Part shown: in pieces, positions 24,857 to 35,506 of the stretch
Position numbering within the stretch: the first letter of the stretch is position 1
How the letters are laid out: every line of letters begins with the position of its first letter
DNA from: Laetiporus sulphureus 93-53
Lineage: Eukaryota > Basidiomycota > Agaricomycetes > Polyporales > Laetiporaceae
Assembly: GCF_001632365.1 (NCBI RefSeq)
Contig: NW_024468515.1
Span: 31,070 to 95,069 of the forward strand
Direction: 5' to 3'
Length of the DNA: 64,000 bases
Translations under genes and position numbers: made by a program
The notes under the pieces: model-generated
Databases searched by the model: none
Seen by the model: the letters and a program-made list of their open reading frames with translations, nothing else
Told to the model about the DNA's origin: nothing

Positions 24857-25260
24857 TCACAGGTATCTGTGAAGAAACTTAATGGTGGCTTGAAGCCCCT
24901 TCCTTCAACCCCCTTCCCCCTTCGCCTTCAAGTCGTCCTGAGAGGACAAGTACACCGTTAGCATACCGCTAGACTCGCCATGTAGCCTTGTACAGTGAAT
25001 CCATGCGCGCACCCTTCCCAGCAAGTCCTCTGTATCCGGGCACGAACCGGCCACTTCTCAAAATCTCGTCGGCCTTGACCTTGAAATTTCTTCGTGAACA
25101 CCTCGTCGATCTCACAGCTATTGATCAAAAACGGGGCTTTGGATTCGGCTCTGTACGGTATGGGACAGCGATTGATCGGAAGAAAACATTGAGCCTTGAA
25201 GCGGGGATCATCAATACCGAGGGGCCCGCCCTGTAGCACTAGTGGCGGCGATCTTACAGC
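24857..25260 (-). pseudogene. Dienelactone hydrolase-like pseudogene, copy B (3' fragment)
   Basis: The reverse strand preserves the 3' third of a DLH gene. Pieces are VAAVRSPP-like, ESKAPFLINSCEIDEVFTKK, KADEILRSGRFVPGY, RTCWEGCAHGF and a C-terminus KGLQATIKFLHRYL ending at TGA (24857-24859). The matching pieces of intact copy C are ESKAPLLINSCEVDQMFPKE, KADEILGGGKFAPGY, RTYWEGCTHGF and KATVEFLKKHL. The middle piece is in a different frame from its neighbours, so at least two frameshifts are present. No 5' exons with the nucleophile Cys are found upstream to about 25700. It is a truncated relic of a duplication, related to the intact copy 850 bp away on the same strand. Confidence 0.85.
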
Positions 25261-26109
25261 AGCAACCCTCGAATTCACACTGCTTGCCCTCAGTGAGCGG
25301 ACCTTATCGAGGGCCGCCTTCGTGGACAGTATCTCGCTAGGGCATGGCCTGTAGTCCCATGCTGATCGAAGCCCTAGAGCCTTTGCAGAAGCTGGGTCTT
25401 TACTTGCGATGTCTGAGACTCACGACCCTGGATCGTTGCATGCAGAGTCATTCGCCATACAGCTGTATGGTACAACAATTATGACGAGCATGATCAATCT
25501 GAAAGGATCCTGCTTTACAGATAAACTAGGTGGTTTGATAGGTATGGTCAGAATACATCAGGCAGAAATAGAACTATTTTTCACCTTCGAGTGGTCTCCT
25601 TAGGATTTCAACAACATAGCAGTCAATGCATCTAACTTGCTCGGTTTGCCTGTTGAAGTTCAGCGAGGCTTATGGAAGACGCGGTGAAGTATATGCCCCC
25701 TCCTCCCGCCCTCCTCATGAAATACGCCTAACGCAATAAAGGCTCACGATTGAGAACACGGCAATCACTGAAGAGGGTTCGCACGCATACACCGCTGGAT
25801 GTCTGTGTTGGCCCCACTTGGTACTGTGGTCCGCGATTACACACTTCTATCCGATCGGAATTTGCAGTGACCATTCTCCGGCATCCCGCCCTCTCGCTTG
25901 CTTCATGCGTTGCCATCAGCGCGGTGATCCCAACGGAGATTTCCATCGTAGATGTGTCATCGACAGACCATCAATGCGTCGATCGCTTGCGTCGCACATC
26001 CTCACTTCGTCCTGAATGACATCTTTTCGCTGCCCCAATCCTGTACAACGCATACATTCTTGAAGACACACACGAACCTAATACCACTTTCGGTTCAGTA
26101 GGGTATCCA
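25261..26109. other. Intergenic region
   Basis: I looked here for the missing 5' exons of DLH copy B and found none. Open frames lack recognisable protein sequence. Confidence 0.45.
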
Positions 26110-27191
26110 TTACAAATGTTTCTTGAGGAACTCGACGGTCGCCTTGAACGCTCCCTCCTTGCCCGCCTTCACCTTCGGGTCACTCTGTCGGGTAGCAAAT
26201 AGCAAAGTTCACCATTGGTACGTGGGAAAAGTGAGTAGATGGTACGTACCATGTCGCCTCGCACGGAAAAGCCGTGAGTGCATCCTTCCCAGTAAGTCCT
26301 CACATACCCAGGCGCGAACTTGCCGCCACCGAGAATCTCGTCGGCCTTAGCCTGCGATTCCTTCGGGAACATCTGGTCGACCTCGCAACTGTTGATCAGG
26401 AGCGGCGCCTTGGACTCAGCGGAGTATTTCTGCGGACACACATCATGGCACATCAGATCCGTCTATGCTGCAAACAGGATTCGACTCGGCGAACCTCGAG
26501 ATCAGCAGGGACCTGCAGGAGACTCGGGTGCGACACCGCCACGACCGAGACAGTATTCTTGAACGCGAGGTCGAATGCCGGGCGCGCACCATAGCAGTAC
26601 CCGAGCACGGCGATCTTCTGCACCCCGGTCACCTTGAGGGCAGGGATGACCTTGTCGAGGACGGGATGGACAGTCTCCATGCCGTGCCTTCCCAGCCAGG
26701 GCATGAAGTCCCAGGTCGAGCCGGGATCAAGCGCATCCGCGGGTGCCGGGTCCTTGTTCAGGATGTCTGGAATGACGACCTTCAACCCGTTGCGAGCATA
26801 GTCATCCGCGAGGAACTATAATGGTGTGCAGATAGAGAACATGGTCAGACTGGTAGTCGAGAGGGGCGCACTCTCACTCGGACACACCTGGTGATTGGGC
26901 AACTCCACACCGAAGATGTCTGTGAGGTATAAGATCACCTTCTCCTTGGCATAGTCACCCGAGGGAGTCGCGACGTAGCAGCTCACGCCCGCGATCTCCT
27001 CGAACTTGCCTGCGCATCGAACTCTGATCAGCACGCAGATCAGCACCTCAAGCTCAAGTATTAGCTCACCCTCGGGGGTGCCCTCATGGCGCACGCCTAT
27101 GTAGATCGGAGAGCGGACGATCGTCAGCTTGCAATTATACGGAGGCTCAAGGACGGAACTCACCGGAAACACAGTGTTCGCAAAGGCTCAT
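26110..27191 (-). CDS. Dienelactone hydrolase-like protein, copy C (intact)
   Basis: An alpha/beta hydrolase of about 248 residues. The start at 27189-27191 gives MSLCEHCVSG, then a mini-exon VRHEGTPEG, then KFEEIAGVSCYVATPSGDYA and LTDIFGVELPNHQ. The nucleophile Cys sits in GYCYGARPAFDL (G-x-C-x-G), the acid is the Asp of LINSCEVDQMFP, and His is in EGCTHGFSVRG, giving the DLH Cys-Asp-His triad. It ends GAFKATVEFLKKHL, stop 26110-26112. Five introns, all with consensus borders. Known family members open lactone rings such as dienelactones in aromatic breakdown; in fungi most copies have unknown substrates, so the substrate here is open. The mini-exon layout matches copy A, showing shared descent. 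Confidence 0.92.
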
Positions 27192-27266
27192 GATGATCAA
27201 TTCACGTTGGTTGGGTGTAAGCTGTGTGTAACGTCGGTCGCTGCATGTGGGAGGGTTTCCCTCAAG

Positions 27267-27273
27267 ATTTATA
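27267..27273 (-). promoter_or_regulatory. TATA box of DLH copy C
   Basis: On the minus strand this reads TATAAAT, about 76 nt upstream of the copy C start codon. Position and match to the consensus support a core promoter. No other element is claimed. Confidence 0.5.
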
Positions 27274-27797
27274 CCTTTCGCTCCGGTCTATAAATGTGCC
27301 ACGCCAAGATCGCCGTGTAATCGGTGCGATTGCGTCACGGGGAGAACCATCCTCTGAGTAATAGCTCTTTCAGTGCCGCTGTAAAGAGCCTCGTGAAAAG
27401 GTGCTGAATTACACTTCGCATGTTCGAGAGTCGATGCAGTTGATGTATATGCACTATGTCCTTGAGACACAGATGACATCTCGGCGGGAATGTAATGCAG
27501 AGCGAGCTGAGATGGATCCCCATGAAGTTGAGGTCATCGGAGGTACAAAGTTCGGATCGATTCGCTCACATGCCAGTGGTTGTGTTCACAGGCTCCAATT
27601 GGTTGGACTTCCTCCCAAGGTAGTGGCAACTGTAGTAGGAACCCGGCGAAGTCATTCATTAATGCTAGAACTGCGGTTTATCTCACCAACTTGCGGCATA
27701 GGAGGACGCAAGGAAGACTTGAGCGGAAGCTTAACCTTTCCCATTCCAGGCTTTCTCATCTGAGACTGGTGGTGGACAAGCAATATGAGATGGCCTG

Positions 27798-27892
27798 ATG
27801 CCAGTAGGAAGATCGTTCAGTGATACACAGGCTCTCATATACAAGTCAGCACATATTTTCTACACAGTGGACAGCAGGATCGTACGCCCCAA
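27798..27892 (+). repeat. Left copy of 95-bp direct repeat flanking gap
   Basis: Identical over its whole length to 28138-28232. It abuts the first N. See the finding for interpretation as unmerged contig ends. Confidence 0.95.
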
Positions 27893-28137
27893 NNNNNNNN
27901 NNNNNNNNNNNNNNNNNNNNNNNNNNNNNNNNNNNNNNNNNNNNNNNNNNNNNNNNNNNNNNNNNNNNNNNNNNNNNNNNNNNNNNNNNNNNNNNNNNNN
28001 NNNNNNNNNNNNNNNNNNNNNNNNNNNNNNNNNNNNNNNNNNNNNNNNNNNNNNNNNNNNNNNNNNNNNNNNNNNNNNNNNNNNNNNNNNNNNNNNNNNN
28101 NNNNNNNNNNNNNNNNNNNNNNNNNNNNNNNNNNNNN
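27893..28137. other. Assembly gap (245 N)
   Basis: A run of N of unknown true length. Open frames reported through it are meaningless. Confidence 0.99.
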
Positions 28138-28232
28138 ATGCCAGTAGGAAGATCGTTCAGTGATACACAGGCTCTCATATACAAGTCAGCACATATTTTC
28201 TACACAGTGGACAGCAGGATCGTACGCCCCAA
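28138..28232 (+). repeat. Right copy of 95-bp direct repeat flanking gap
   Basis: Identical to 27798-27892; starts directly after the last N and then runs into unique sequence. Confidence 0.95.
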
Positions 28233-28492
28233 GCGGCTTTTATATAGCTAAGGCGAGAAACTATATATACCAAGGAGATCGCGTTGTATCGTACAATAGA
28301 TGCAAGAGCACATTATTAAATAAACCATACTATCCGTTAGATCGAGAGAGAGTTATTTGTCCACACCAGAAGATCCAGGAAATCCTGAGTTAGTTGCCGG
28401 AGGTATCGCGATACGGGTCGTGCAGGTTTGCCTAGTATGTTGATTATCCAATGAAGGGTCAGCTCTTGGGGATGGGAAGCGCAAAGCCCGCT

Positions 28493-30771
28493 TAGTATGC
28501 GACATATGCAACGCATAGCAGAGGCAGCCCAACAAACAGTCCGGCCCAGAATACAACGTTCCCCAGCAATTTATTTCGCTTGATCGCTGGCAGTCGCCCG
28601 ATAGCAATCATAGGGAGTTGTGACAGCTAAAGGAATAAAGTCATTAACGTGAGGACAACATCTGACCAACATACGCGTAAACCACACCTGTAGCATGAAT
28701 AAGTACATTCTGATAGTGAGAACGAACGTCAGTCATCATCGTACGTGTCTCTGGGTGCAATGTCTTACCGAATCTTCTTTGTGACGATTGTCATGACAAG
28801 CTCGTGGGCCCCGGCGCTGATAACAAACGTAAAGAACATCGCGCCGTTCTTCGACAGCCCGAAGCTGCTCATCGTGGACGCGTATACATGACGGAGTAGG
28901 AACGTATGTACTGGCCTGTTCCACTTGCGGGAGAACTCGTCCCAGGATGTTGAGTTCCACTAGAAGCAACCAACAACATCAGTCCGTGGAGCCAAAGTCT
29001 ATTCAAGACGCTACTGACCCAATCATCATAGAACCGGCGATCTGCGAAACTAATAGAGGCTAAACATGCTATACCTTATCAAGGTAGATGACACACTTAC
29101 TAGGATAGCTCGGCAAAACCATTGCAGATACATTCTGATCCAAAACACCCGGTCAGCGTTCTGAGACATTTATATCCGGAGAAAACGTACCGAAGATGAG
29201 ATAGAATAGGAGCAGGAATGCCACCATAAACGGCAAAGATAGGTCCAATATGGTACGCCAGATAGTATCGGAAGATGAAGGGGTCAGAGGAATGATGAAG
29301 CTTTCCGTGACGCTGTACAGGAGCGCAAACGTGCCAAACGTTGCCACAGTTTTCTCAAATACGTAAAGTGGTCGTATCCTGACGGCATGTACAATTGGGT
29401 TATCAATGGCATCCGGCTCGCCGCTATGCAGGCACGTACCTGTCTGTTCGGGGGTATTCCATCTCGTACACCAACGTCGGGATAGACATGTACACCACGA
29501 AGTCTCTCAGCGTGATATTCTCCGGCCAGCGAATATGGGCTGGGCCCGGGCTTGTCAGCTCAGCCTCAAGCTCAGCATGTTCGCGCGCGAGCTCTGCGAT
29601 CTTCGGGTTCGGGTGATGCGCGAGGATCTGTGACGGCGTCGGAGGGAAGCTCTCATCGTCCATGGGTGAGGTCGAAGGCAGAATGAGGCGAGTACCGGTC
29701 GTGATAACTTGCGTGGGACGCACAGGCGGGAAGTCTGGCGAGGTGGGCGTCGTACTACCTGATGACGTTGGCAAGCCGATGGAATTTGAGTGCCCATTTG
29801 CTGCGAGCCGCTTGCGCAGCGCGAGTGCGACATCTGCGTCAAGATATGATGTCCGCGCGCCATCAGGGGTCACCGTAGTGCCATTCACAATGCCGTCTGC
29901 AGCCTTGTCGATCTCATTCTCCTGCAAGTCGGTCTTAGCCTTGTTCGCGCTGGCCGCGGCGAGCGCGTCCTCCCACGAGCCCTCGTCCGCGATGGCATGG
30001 CGGAGCTGTGCGTACACCCGCTCGGCCTGCTGATTTACCCAATGCAGCTGGCCATTTGTCGTCACGTACGAGTGCATCTTCATGACAAGCACAAAAGTAT
30101 GCAAAGTAAGGAAGCCGGACTGGACCCATGGCCAGTGGCGAGTGAAGGTCCACTTAATGGCGCGAAAGAGGAGAGTGGTCTGCCAGAGATTTTGGATGAC
30201 GACGCCGATCCAGTAGTACCGAATCCATCCATGTTGGATCGCCTTGACAAATGGTACGCAGACGCCAGTACTGAGAATGAGTGCAGCATCGGAAAGCGCA
30301 AGCGTGACGGCGTCGCGAGAGAACAGGTTGAAGAATGCGCCTTCCAACGGGTAGCCGCGCTCCTCTATGCTGTGCATGTAGGTGTCGATGGTAAAGACGA
30401 ACATGGATATCCAAAAGAGTGTGAAGAATCCCTGGGCGTAGCACACCTAACTTCAGCATTTCGCTATCGTAAGGCCGGCGTAGCAGACGCACCCGAAACT
30501 CATTTCTACCCGATCTCTCATTAGTAGTGTCGAAGTGCGACTTGCGAGGCGAAAACGTGATCATGGCGCGCAGTTTGTTATTTCTGGATGAGCGGAATGG
30601 TTTGGATACATGGACAGTGCCCTCGGGTGTCTGGAATGCGATGCTTTGGTTGCGGTCAAATGCAGGCTTCGTTTCATGGGAGTTTTGAGAAGCGCTGACG
30701 TGGAGAAACCCCGTGAGTGTATTAGGCGCGCTCTCACAAGCCCGACAGACCGCTCACTTAGGTTCTGACAT
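28493..30771 (-). CDS. Sterol O-acyltransferase (MBOAT family, Are1/Are2-like)
   Basis: It esterifies sterols with fatty acyl-CoA in the ER for lipid-droplet storage. I place the start at 30769-30771, MSEPN split by an intron, then ASQNSHETKPAFDRNQSIAF. Polytopic membrane segments follow (FFTLFWISMFVF, LALSDAALILSTGVCVPF). A cytosolic loop of about 150 residues interrupts near NEIDKAADGIVNG to SQILAHHP. The family motif FYDDWWN is assembled across an intron, then SRKWNRPVHTFLLRHVY, and the active-site His lies in FVISAGAHELVM. The last segment GLFVGLPLLCVAYVAY ends at TAA 28493-28495. The spliced protein is about 600 residues, normal for the family. Whether it prefers sterol or diacylglycerol is not decided here, though FYxDWWN favours the sterol acyltransferase/DGAT1 group. 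Confidence 0.9.
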
Positions 30772-31047
30772 CTCTACGTCGGAGGTGCGTGGAAAGGGGA
30801 GCGACTGTAAGTGCTGCGCTTCACCGGCACCGCTCATATAACTGCGATGAGACTGGGTGGGGCACGAAAGGGGAGCCCCCACCGACGCGCCATGATCACG
30901 TGGACGCACGTCCCCGTAATCGCTCTCGCATCAGCCATCAGGCCACCACTCCTTTCGACTTCAGCGCCCACGACACCAGCGAGCACAACGAGAGGCGTTT
31001 TACCCGGCACCCTGCTCGAACCATATTGGACTCGTATTCTGTGAAAA

Positions 31048-31579
31048 ATGCTGGGAAATCTCCTGCTGGTGGCTGCCATCATTGTCGTTTTGCACGGTTA
31101 GTCTTCGCGACCCACTCGGCCCCCGAGTCCCGACTACTCAGATGATTTGATTTGCGGCGCCTCACACAGCGGCATTTTCTACCTATGAACGTCAGTGCCC
31201 CTCACGTTCGCGAGCTCCGCCCGTCTAACGTCCAGCCAGACCTCTCTTATTTGAAAGCGCTTGGAAGGCCAGAAGGTTCCTTGCCGCAGGATGTACGTAC
31301 GCATGCGGAAGTCCGCTGTGCGGACTGATTATTTCGCGATCGCAGATCGTGTTCGAAGCTCTCGCTGCTCTAGCCATAGGCATCGTAGGTGCAACAGTGC
31401 GTACGCCTGAACTCAGAGAGGTGACATGGCGTAGTGAGATGAAGCGGCGGTGCGTCTATCTGGTCCGCTTCCGTCACTTGGCTGATGGCGTAAACAGTGC
31501 CGGAGAAGAACAAGACCCGCGGATGTCCTTTGCAACTTTCGTGCAACGCGCCGGGATCTTGAACGGTCCAACATCGTGA
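31048..31579 (+). CDS. EMC5: ER membrane protein complex subunit 5 (EMC5/Mmgt domain)
   Basis: EMC5 is a small two-helix subunit of the EMC, which inserts membrane proteins into the ER. ATG 31048 opens MLGNLLLVAAIIVVLH, the first membrane helix. Very short exons then give AAFSTYE, DLSYLKALGRPEGSLPQD, and the second helix VFEALAALAIGIVGATVRTP, followed by LREVTWRSEMKRR and a last exon ending MSFATFVQRAGILNGPTS. All four introns fit GT-AG and restore one frame. The protein is about 110 residues, as in other fungi. It starts 276 bp from the divergent sterol acyltransferase, another ER membrane protein. Confidence 0.88.
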
Positions 31580-31990
31580 CGGCTATGCGACGTGGGGTCA
31601 CAAACATTACACGATACTTCTATAATATCGGTGTACGTCTTACGACTTTACCCACTGCAGCCCACCGCTCATCCCACTACACGGAACCGCCAGATTACAG
31701 TTGACCCGTGGCACCGTTGCACCGTGTATCCCATTTGTATAGTCGATGCGCTCCATCTCTCAAATACAATTGATAAATTGGCAAAGGCGGACTATACAAC
31801 CCTTGATCATCTGGTAAGAGAAGGTCCGTACGGCTACGTCTAATGTTGTGTGGGCTAGCCCCATATGCTGCTGCGGTATTCAAGCTCCACCAGCAGCAGC
31901 CTTCTTGTCCGTATATGCCTTGAGACTAGATGAATGAGGCGCATGAGCACACCATTGATTTAGTGCCGCCAACAAGATCTGGCTAGAAGC
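31580..31990. other. Intergenic region
   Basis: Convergent 3' ends of EMC5 and RED/IK; no gene seen. Confidence 0.5.
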
Positions 31991-33520
31991 TCACCGCTTG
32001 TAATCCCTCTCAATCTTTTCCTTGTCCACTTTACCTTCTCCTGCTCCTCGCTTTTCCTTGTTCTTCTCCTTCTTTGCACGCCGTTTGCCTGCTTTGCCTG
32101 CGGCTGCGTCCATCTCCAAGAGCTCCTTGATAGACGGCAGCACGGAAGATGCGAGCGGCTGCAAGCGCATCGGCTGCTGCTCTTCCTCCTCTTGTCCTTC
32201 CTCATGATCAGACAGAACAGCAGGCGGAGGTGCATGCTCTGGATGAGTAGCTTCAAGTGGACTTGGCTCGACAGGAACCTCCGTCAGTGAGGGGCTACGC
32301 TCGCCCTCTTCAATGGCGAACCATTGACCTCTGGAATGAGGCTGCTCTTTCGTTTGATCATTATGCTTGTCGTTCTCGTCGCTCTGTGCTTCATCTTCAC
32401 TCTCATCATCGTCGCCCATCTCCACGCCTATGTACTCTCCCGCGTCTGCAAAAATGTTGAAGTCTTCATCGAATGGTTCCGGCTCATGCTCAGGCTTCGC
32501 TACTGGAGGCGGAAGAGCAGGAGCGGATTCCGAAGGGCCGGCCTCTGGCGCTGCTGTCGATGGTATGGACGGTGTCTCAGCGTCGGGAACATCCGCCTTT
32601 CTCTTCTTCGTCCCATCATCCTTCTCTTTTACTGCCGTCCTCTTCACTTTCTTCTTTCTTGACTTCTCGTTCAACTCGCCTGTGGACTTGAAGCCTATCG
32701 GCCTGAACTTACCTGCCTTCTTTGCCTCCTCCAAGCTGGCATCAGAAGCCGCGACTTTCTTCTCTGTATCCTCACTCGCTGTCGTTCCTTTTGCTCGCTT
32801 CGCTTTGAGCTCTAGTACAATCTCCTCACGCGTCCGCTTTTTAGGTACGCTGGCGGATGCCTCCAGGTAGGCTTGCTCAAGCGATGAATCATCCTCTGCA
32901 GCAGCCGACGCCGATACTCGTGCGCGATTCTGCTCGAACAGCGCGTAGTCAAGGCCCTTGACGAGGACAGAGTGATCGCTATCGCCACCAAGATATCGCC
33001 GCTGTTCTTCTACCTGCGTGCCTCAGTTATAGCGTCACAACTAGTCTGTAACGAGTGAATGCGTACAGCTTGGCGATCGGCGTTCTCAGCATTCTTGCGC
33101 TCGAAGTCCTCGGCGAGAGCTTCGACCTGTGATCAGTGTAAGCCCGCCTTCTTGAGCCAACATGCACGGGAGACATGCCTGCGCATAGTCGCCATCAAGC
33201 CCAAGCCGTCGTTCTGCGGCCCGGTCACGGTATGGCTGTAACCCTTGGGGCTTCTTCTTGACTGTCCGTGGCTTGAACGCTGGCTGACCAGCTTCTACAG
33301 CCTTTCTGCCAGATTTGAGTCAATGAGGATGTCTTTCATGGATAGTGTTTCGAGAGCACGCACTGCTTTGACTTAATGGCAGCGGCTGCGAGCAGAGAGC
33401 CGCGAGAAGTCGATGTATTCGAACCAGTTGCTTTGGGGGTTTGGAGGAACTTCCTGAACGATTCCTGTGCTACAAAGTCAGCACTATATAGAGGTCACAT
33501 ATAGGCCATACCTGATCCAT
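31991..33520 (-). CDS. RED/IK-like splicing factor
   Basis: RED (human IK) is a component of the activated-spliceosome B complex. Exon 1 is only MDQ (ATG at 33518-33520). After an intron the protein reads ESFRKFLQTPKATGS, then QPAFKPRTVKKKPQGLQPYR, DRAAERRLGLDGDY, and the hallmark RRYLGGDSDHSVLVKGLDYA. It continues with TREEIVLELKAKRAK and KAGKFRPIGF, all RED N-terminal domain blocks. The C-terminal part is an acidic/Pro-rich linker followed by SVLPSIKELLEMD and a Lys-rich end. I see no Arg-Glu dipeptide repeat as in the animal protein. About 430 residues. Identification is firm. Confidence 0.9.
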
Positions 33521-34426
33521 GTTAAGCAGCCCTACAGATGATGCTAAGGACCGAGCAGGAGGCACAGTATGCCGGAGGTGGAGGACTTGATCACGGTGAA
33601 GCAGCCCGCTTGAGCCGCGTTGCCACACGCCACGTGCTCCACAATGACGCTGCCGCAAATGGAAATAGCATTAAAGCGGGCGCTTCGCCTCGAGTGGCTC
33701 AGGCGCACTATGAACATCCATGAACATCCATGATCAGCCTATTGACCGATGCTGCCTGTTGTTACCTGTTGTTCACCTGACGGGGCTTAGCCTGAGGTTT
33801 CTCTAAAAAGCCGCATCTAAACGACTCAAAATCTAACGATGATCCGATATCGAGACACTGGCAGGGGGACGTGCATAGCTCTTTCGGAGACTACTAATCA
33901 CAGCAGAGCTGATGACAATCAATCTGGAGTGTTGTATTCTTGTTCGCCGCAAGAACATGCAAACACTGCGCCAACAAAGTCTGCCTGCTTCTATTAAAAA
34001 CAGTGAAACATGCATCGCACGTTCCGCAGGGGGGGTCAGAAGCTCGAGCCGCGCTGCGGGCCTGGAACATAGAAGAATTTCAATTGTCCTCTAACAGACC
34101 TGGGTCAAGGTTCCGACCGCGCATCACGTAGTAGGGAACGGACACACTTTAAGGGGTTCAGGCATCTTTGTCGTTGACGTTGAAAGGGAAATGCAGAGTC
34201 GCTCAATGTAAGTGGACTAGAAAACGGTATACAGAGCTACTATCCAAGGGTTGGAATTTGGAACCTCGGCGGGCCTGCGTACGTGAACGAGCGCTTGAGC
34301 GGCGAGTGCGGAAAGCCCTGATGGGGATCGCGGGCGCTTCCTGTATCACAAGAGCCGATTGCGATGCTTCCATCGGCAAAACGTACCCTTCAGCGACCAC
34401 TTGCCGTACATAAGTCGACATTCAAA
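33521..34426. other. Intergenic region with short tandem repeats
   Basis: Shared by the divergent RED/IK and DUF2015-like starts. It has a decamer direct repeat at about 33711-33733 (AACATCCATG units) and a second small repeat at about 33757-33778 (CCTGTTGTT units). No gene is recognised. Confidence 0.5.
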
Positions 34427-35007
34427 ATGCTCTTCTGGCTGTCCGTGTTCGCCCTGTCAGCATTACTGGTAATGTGTACGTACCCCCCACATTTGAGTGT
34501 TCTGCCTTGACGTTGAGATTTGTACTCACGGATGCGCCCCTAGTGACGTTTCGTTACCGTGCCACTCTCATCCCTTATGTCCCTAACCGGGTCAAGTCCA
34601 TGTTCCCCGGACTTGGCCATTATACACCGTTGCGTACTTTCGCTGAGCAAGCTGACGCGGGGATCACTTCCTCGTCGTTTGACATCGAGGCGAACATACG
34701 AGAGGGGGACTCAAGGGCTGGACTAGATGAGCGTGGTACTCAGGAGGTGTTGGAGATCATGCGCACTGAGAGGGTCAAGTGAGTTCTGGCATATGTTCCT
34801 TCTGAGGGACGGTCTGCTCACCGTGCTTCTCATCATATGCTTATCCAGCTTCGACCAGGCGAGGCTGATTCGGCAGAATCGGGTTCTCGCTGCCAACGGT
34901 GTTGACCCCTCTGGTGAGTATGCTGTCTAGTGCAAAGGGTAAATTGAGTGCTGAGAGATGCTTTTGCAGGAATGCCGCTGGATGCCAAGGCCGTAACACG
35001 GCTATGA
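34427..35007 (+). CDS. Small membrane-anchored fungal protein, DUF2015-like
   Basis: Four exons joined by eye give about 125 residues. The N-terminus MLFWLSVFALSALLVM is a single hydrophobic segment, a likely signal anchor. Then LTFRYRATLIPYVPNRVKSM, FPGLGHYTPLRTFAEQADAG, FDIEANIREGDSRAGLDERG, EVLEIMRTERVNFDQARLIR and a last exon GMPLDAKAVTRL, stop 35005-35007. The FDIEANIREGDSRAGLDE block and the NFDQARL block match what I know of the fungal DUF2015 family, whose function is unknown. Each junction keeps the frame, supporting a functional gene. Confidence 0.72.
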
Positions 35008-35506
35008 TCTCTAACGTCCTTTCACACTTCCTTCTCGTGTTGTACGATTGCATCGGATCTCGCTATTGTTTTTTCAACGGACCATTCCACCCTCATTGCT
35101 ACCCTTTCTCATCTCTTTGGCACAGCCGTATATCGTGCTGCTGACCACATGCTGCATATCCTGTATCCTGTTGTACCTTGGATATAATCTCTGTGCATCT
35201 TGCTTCAGATGCGCAGTGCTGTCGTCTTCATTAGGTTGCCGTATCTGCAAAACGACCAATACATCTCTGGGTACGTTTCTGAACTTCGAAATATCGCTTG
35301 TGTTGTCTGTGTACAGCCTCGTCTACGATCGAGCAGGAGGGGCGCGTCTAGACGCTCGTGGGCACGTGCCAGTCCAGTTCCCGTCATGCCGATTGCCGCT
35401 TTTCTGCTTCCTGGTGTCTGCAGTCGTCCAACAGTCTCTCGGCTCACATTCCTAGGACGTGGTCATCGTGCTCAATATATGTCTGCGGACCGGGTTTCTG
35501 GATGAC
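35008..35506. other. Intergenic region
   Basis: Upstream of the second F-box gene. A 135-codon hydrophobic, Cys-rich frame runs from 35048 but has no supporting feature. Confidence 0.4.

Larger units (their letters stand above)
27274..28492. other. Intergenic region containing assembly gap
   Basis: No gene is recognised. The centre is the N run and its duplicated flanks (separate entries). Confidence 0.5.

Noticed and set aside
27798..28251. Frames running through the N block
   Set aside because: They exist only because N is read as open; no protein is shown.
35048..35455. 135-codon hydrophobic, Cys-rich frame
   Set aside because: No homology I recognise, no conserved pattern, and AT/T-rich upstream DNA can give this by chance.
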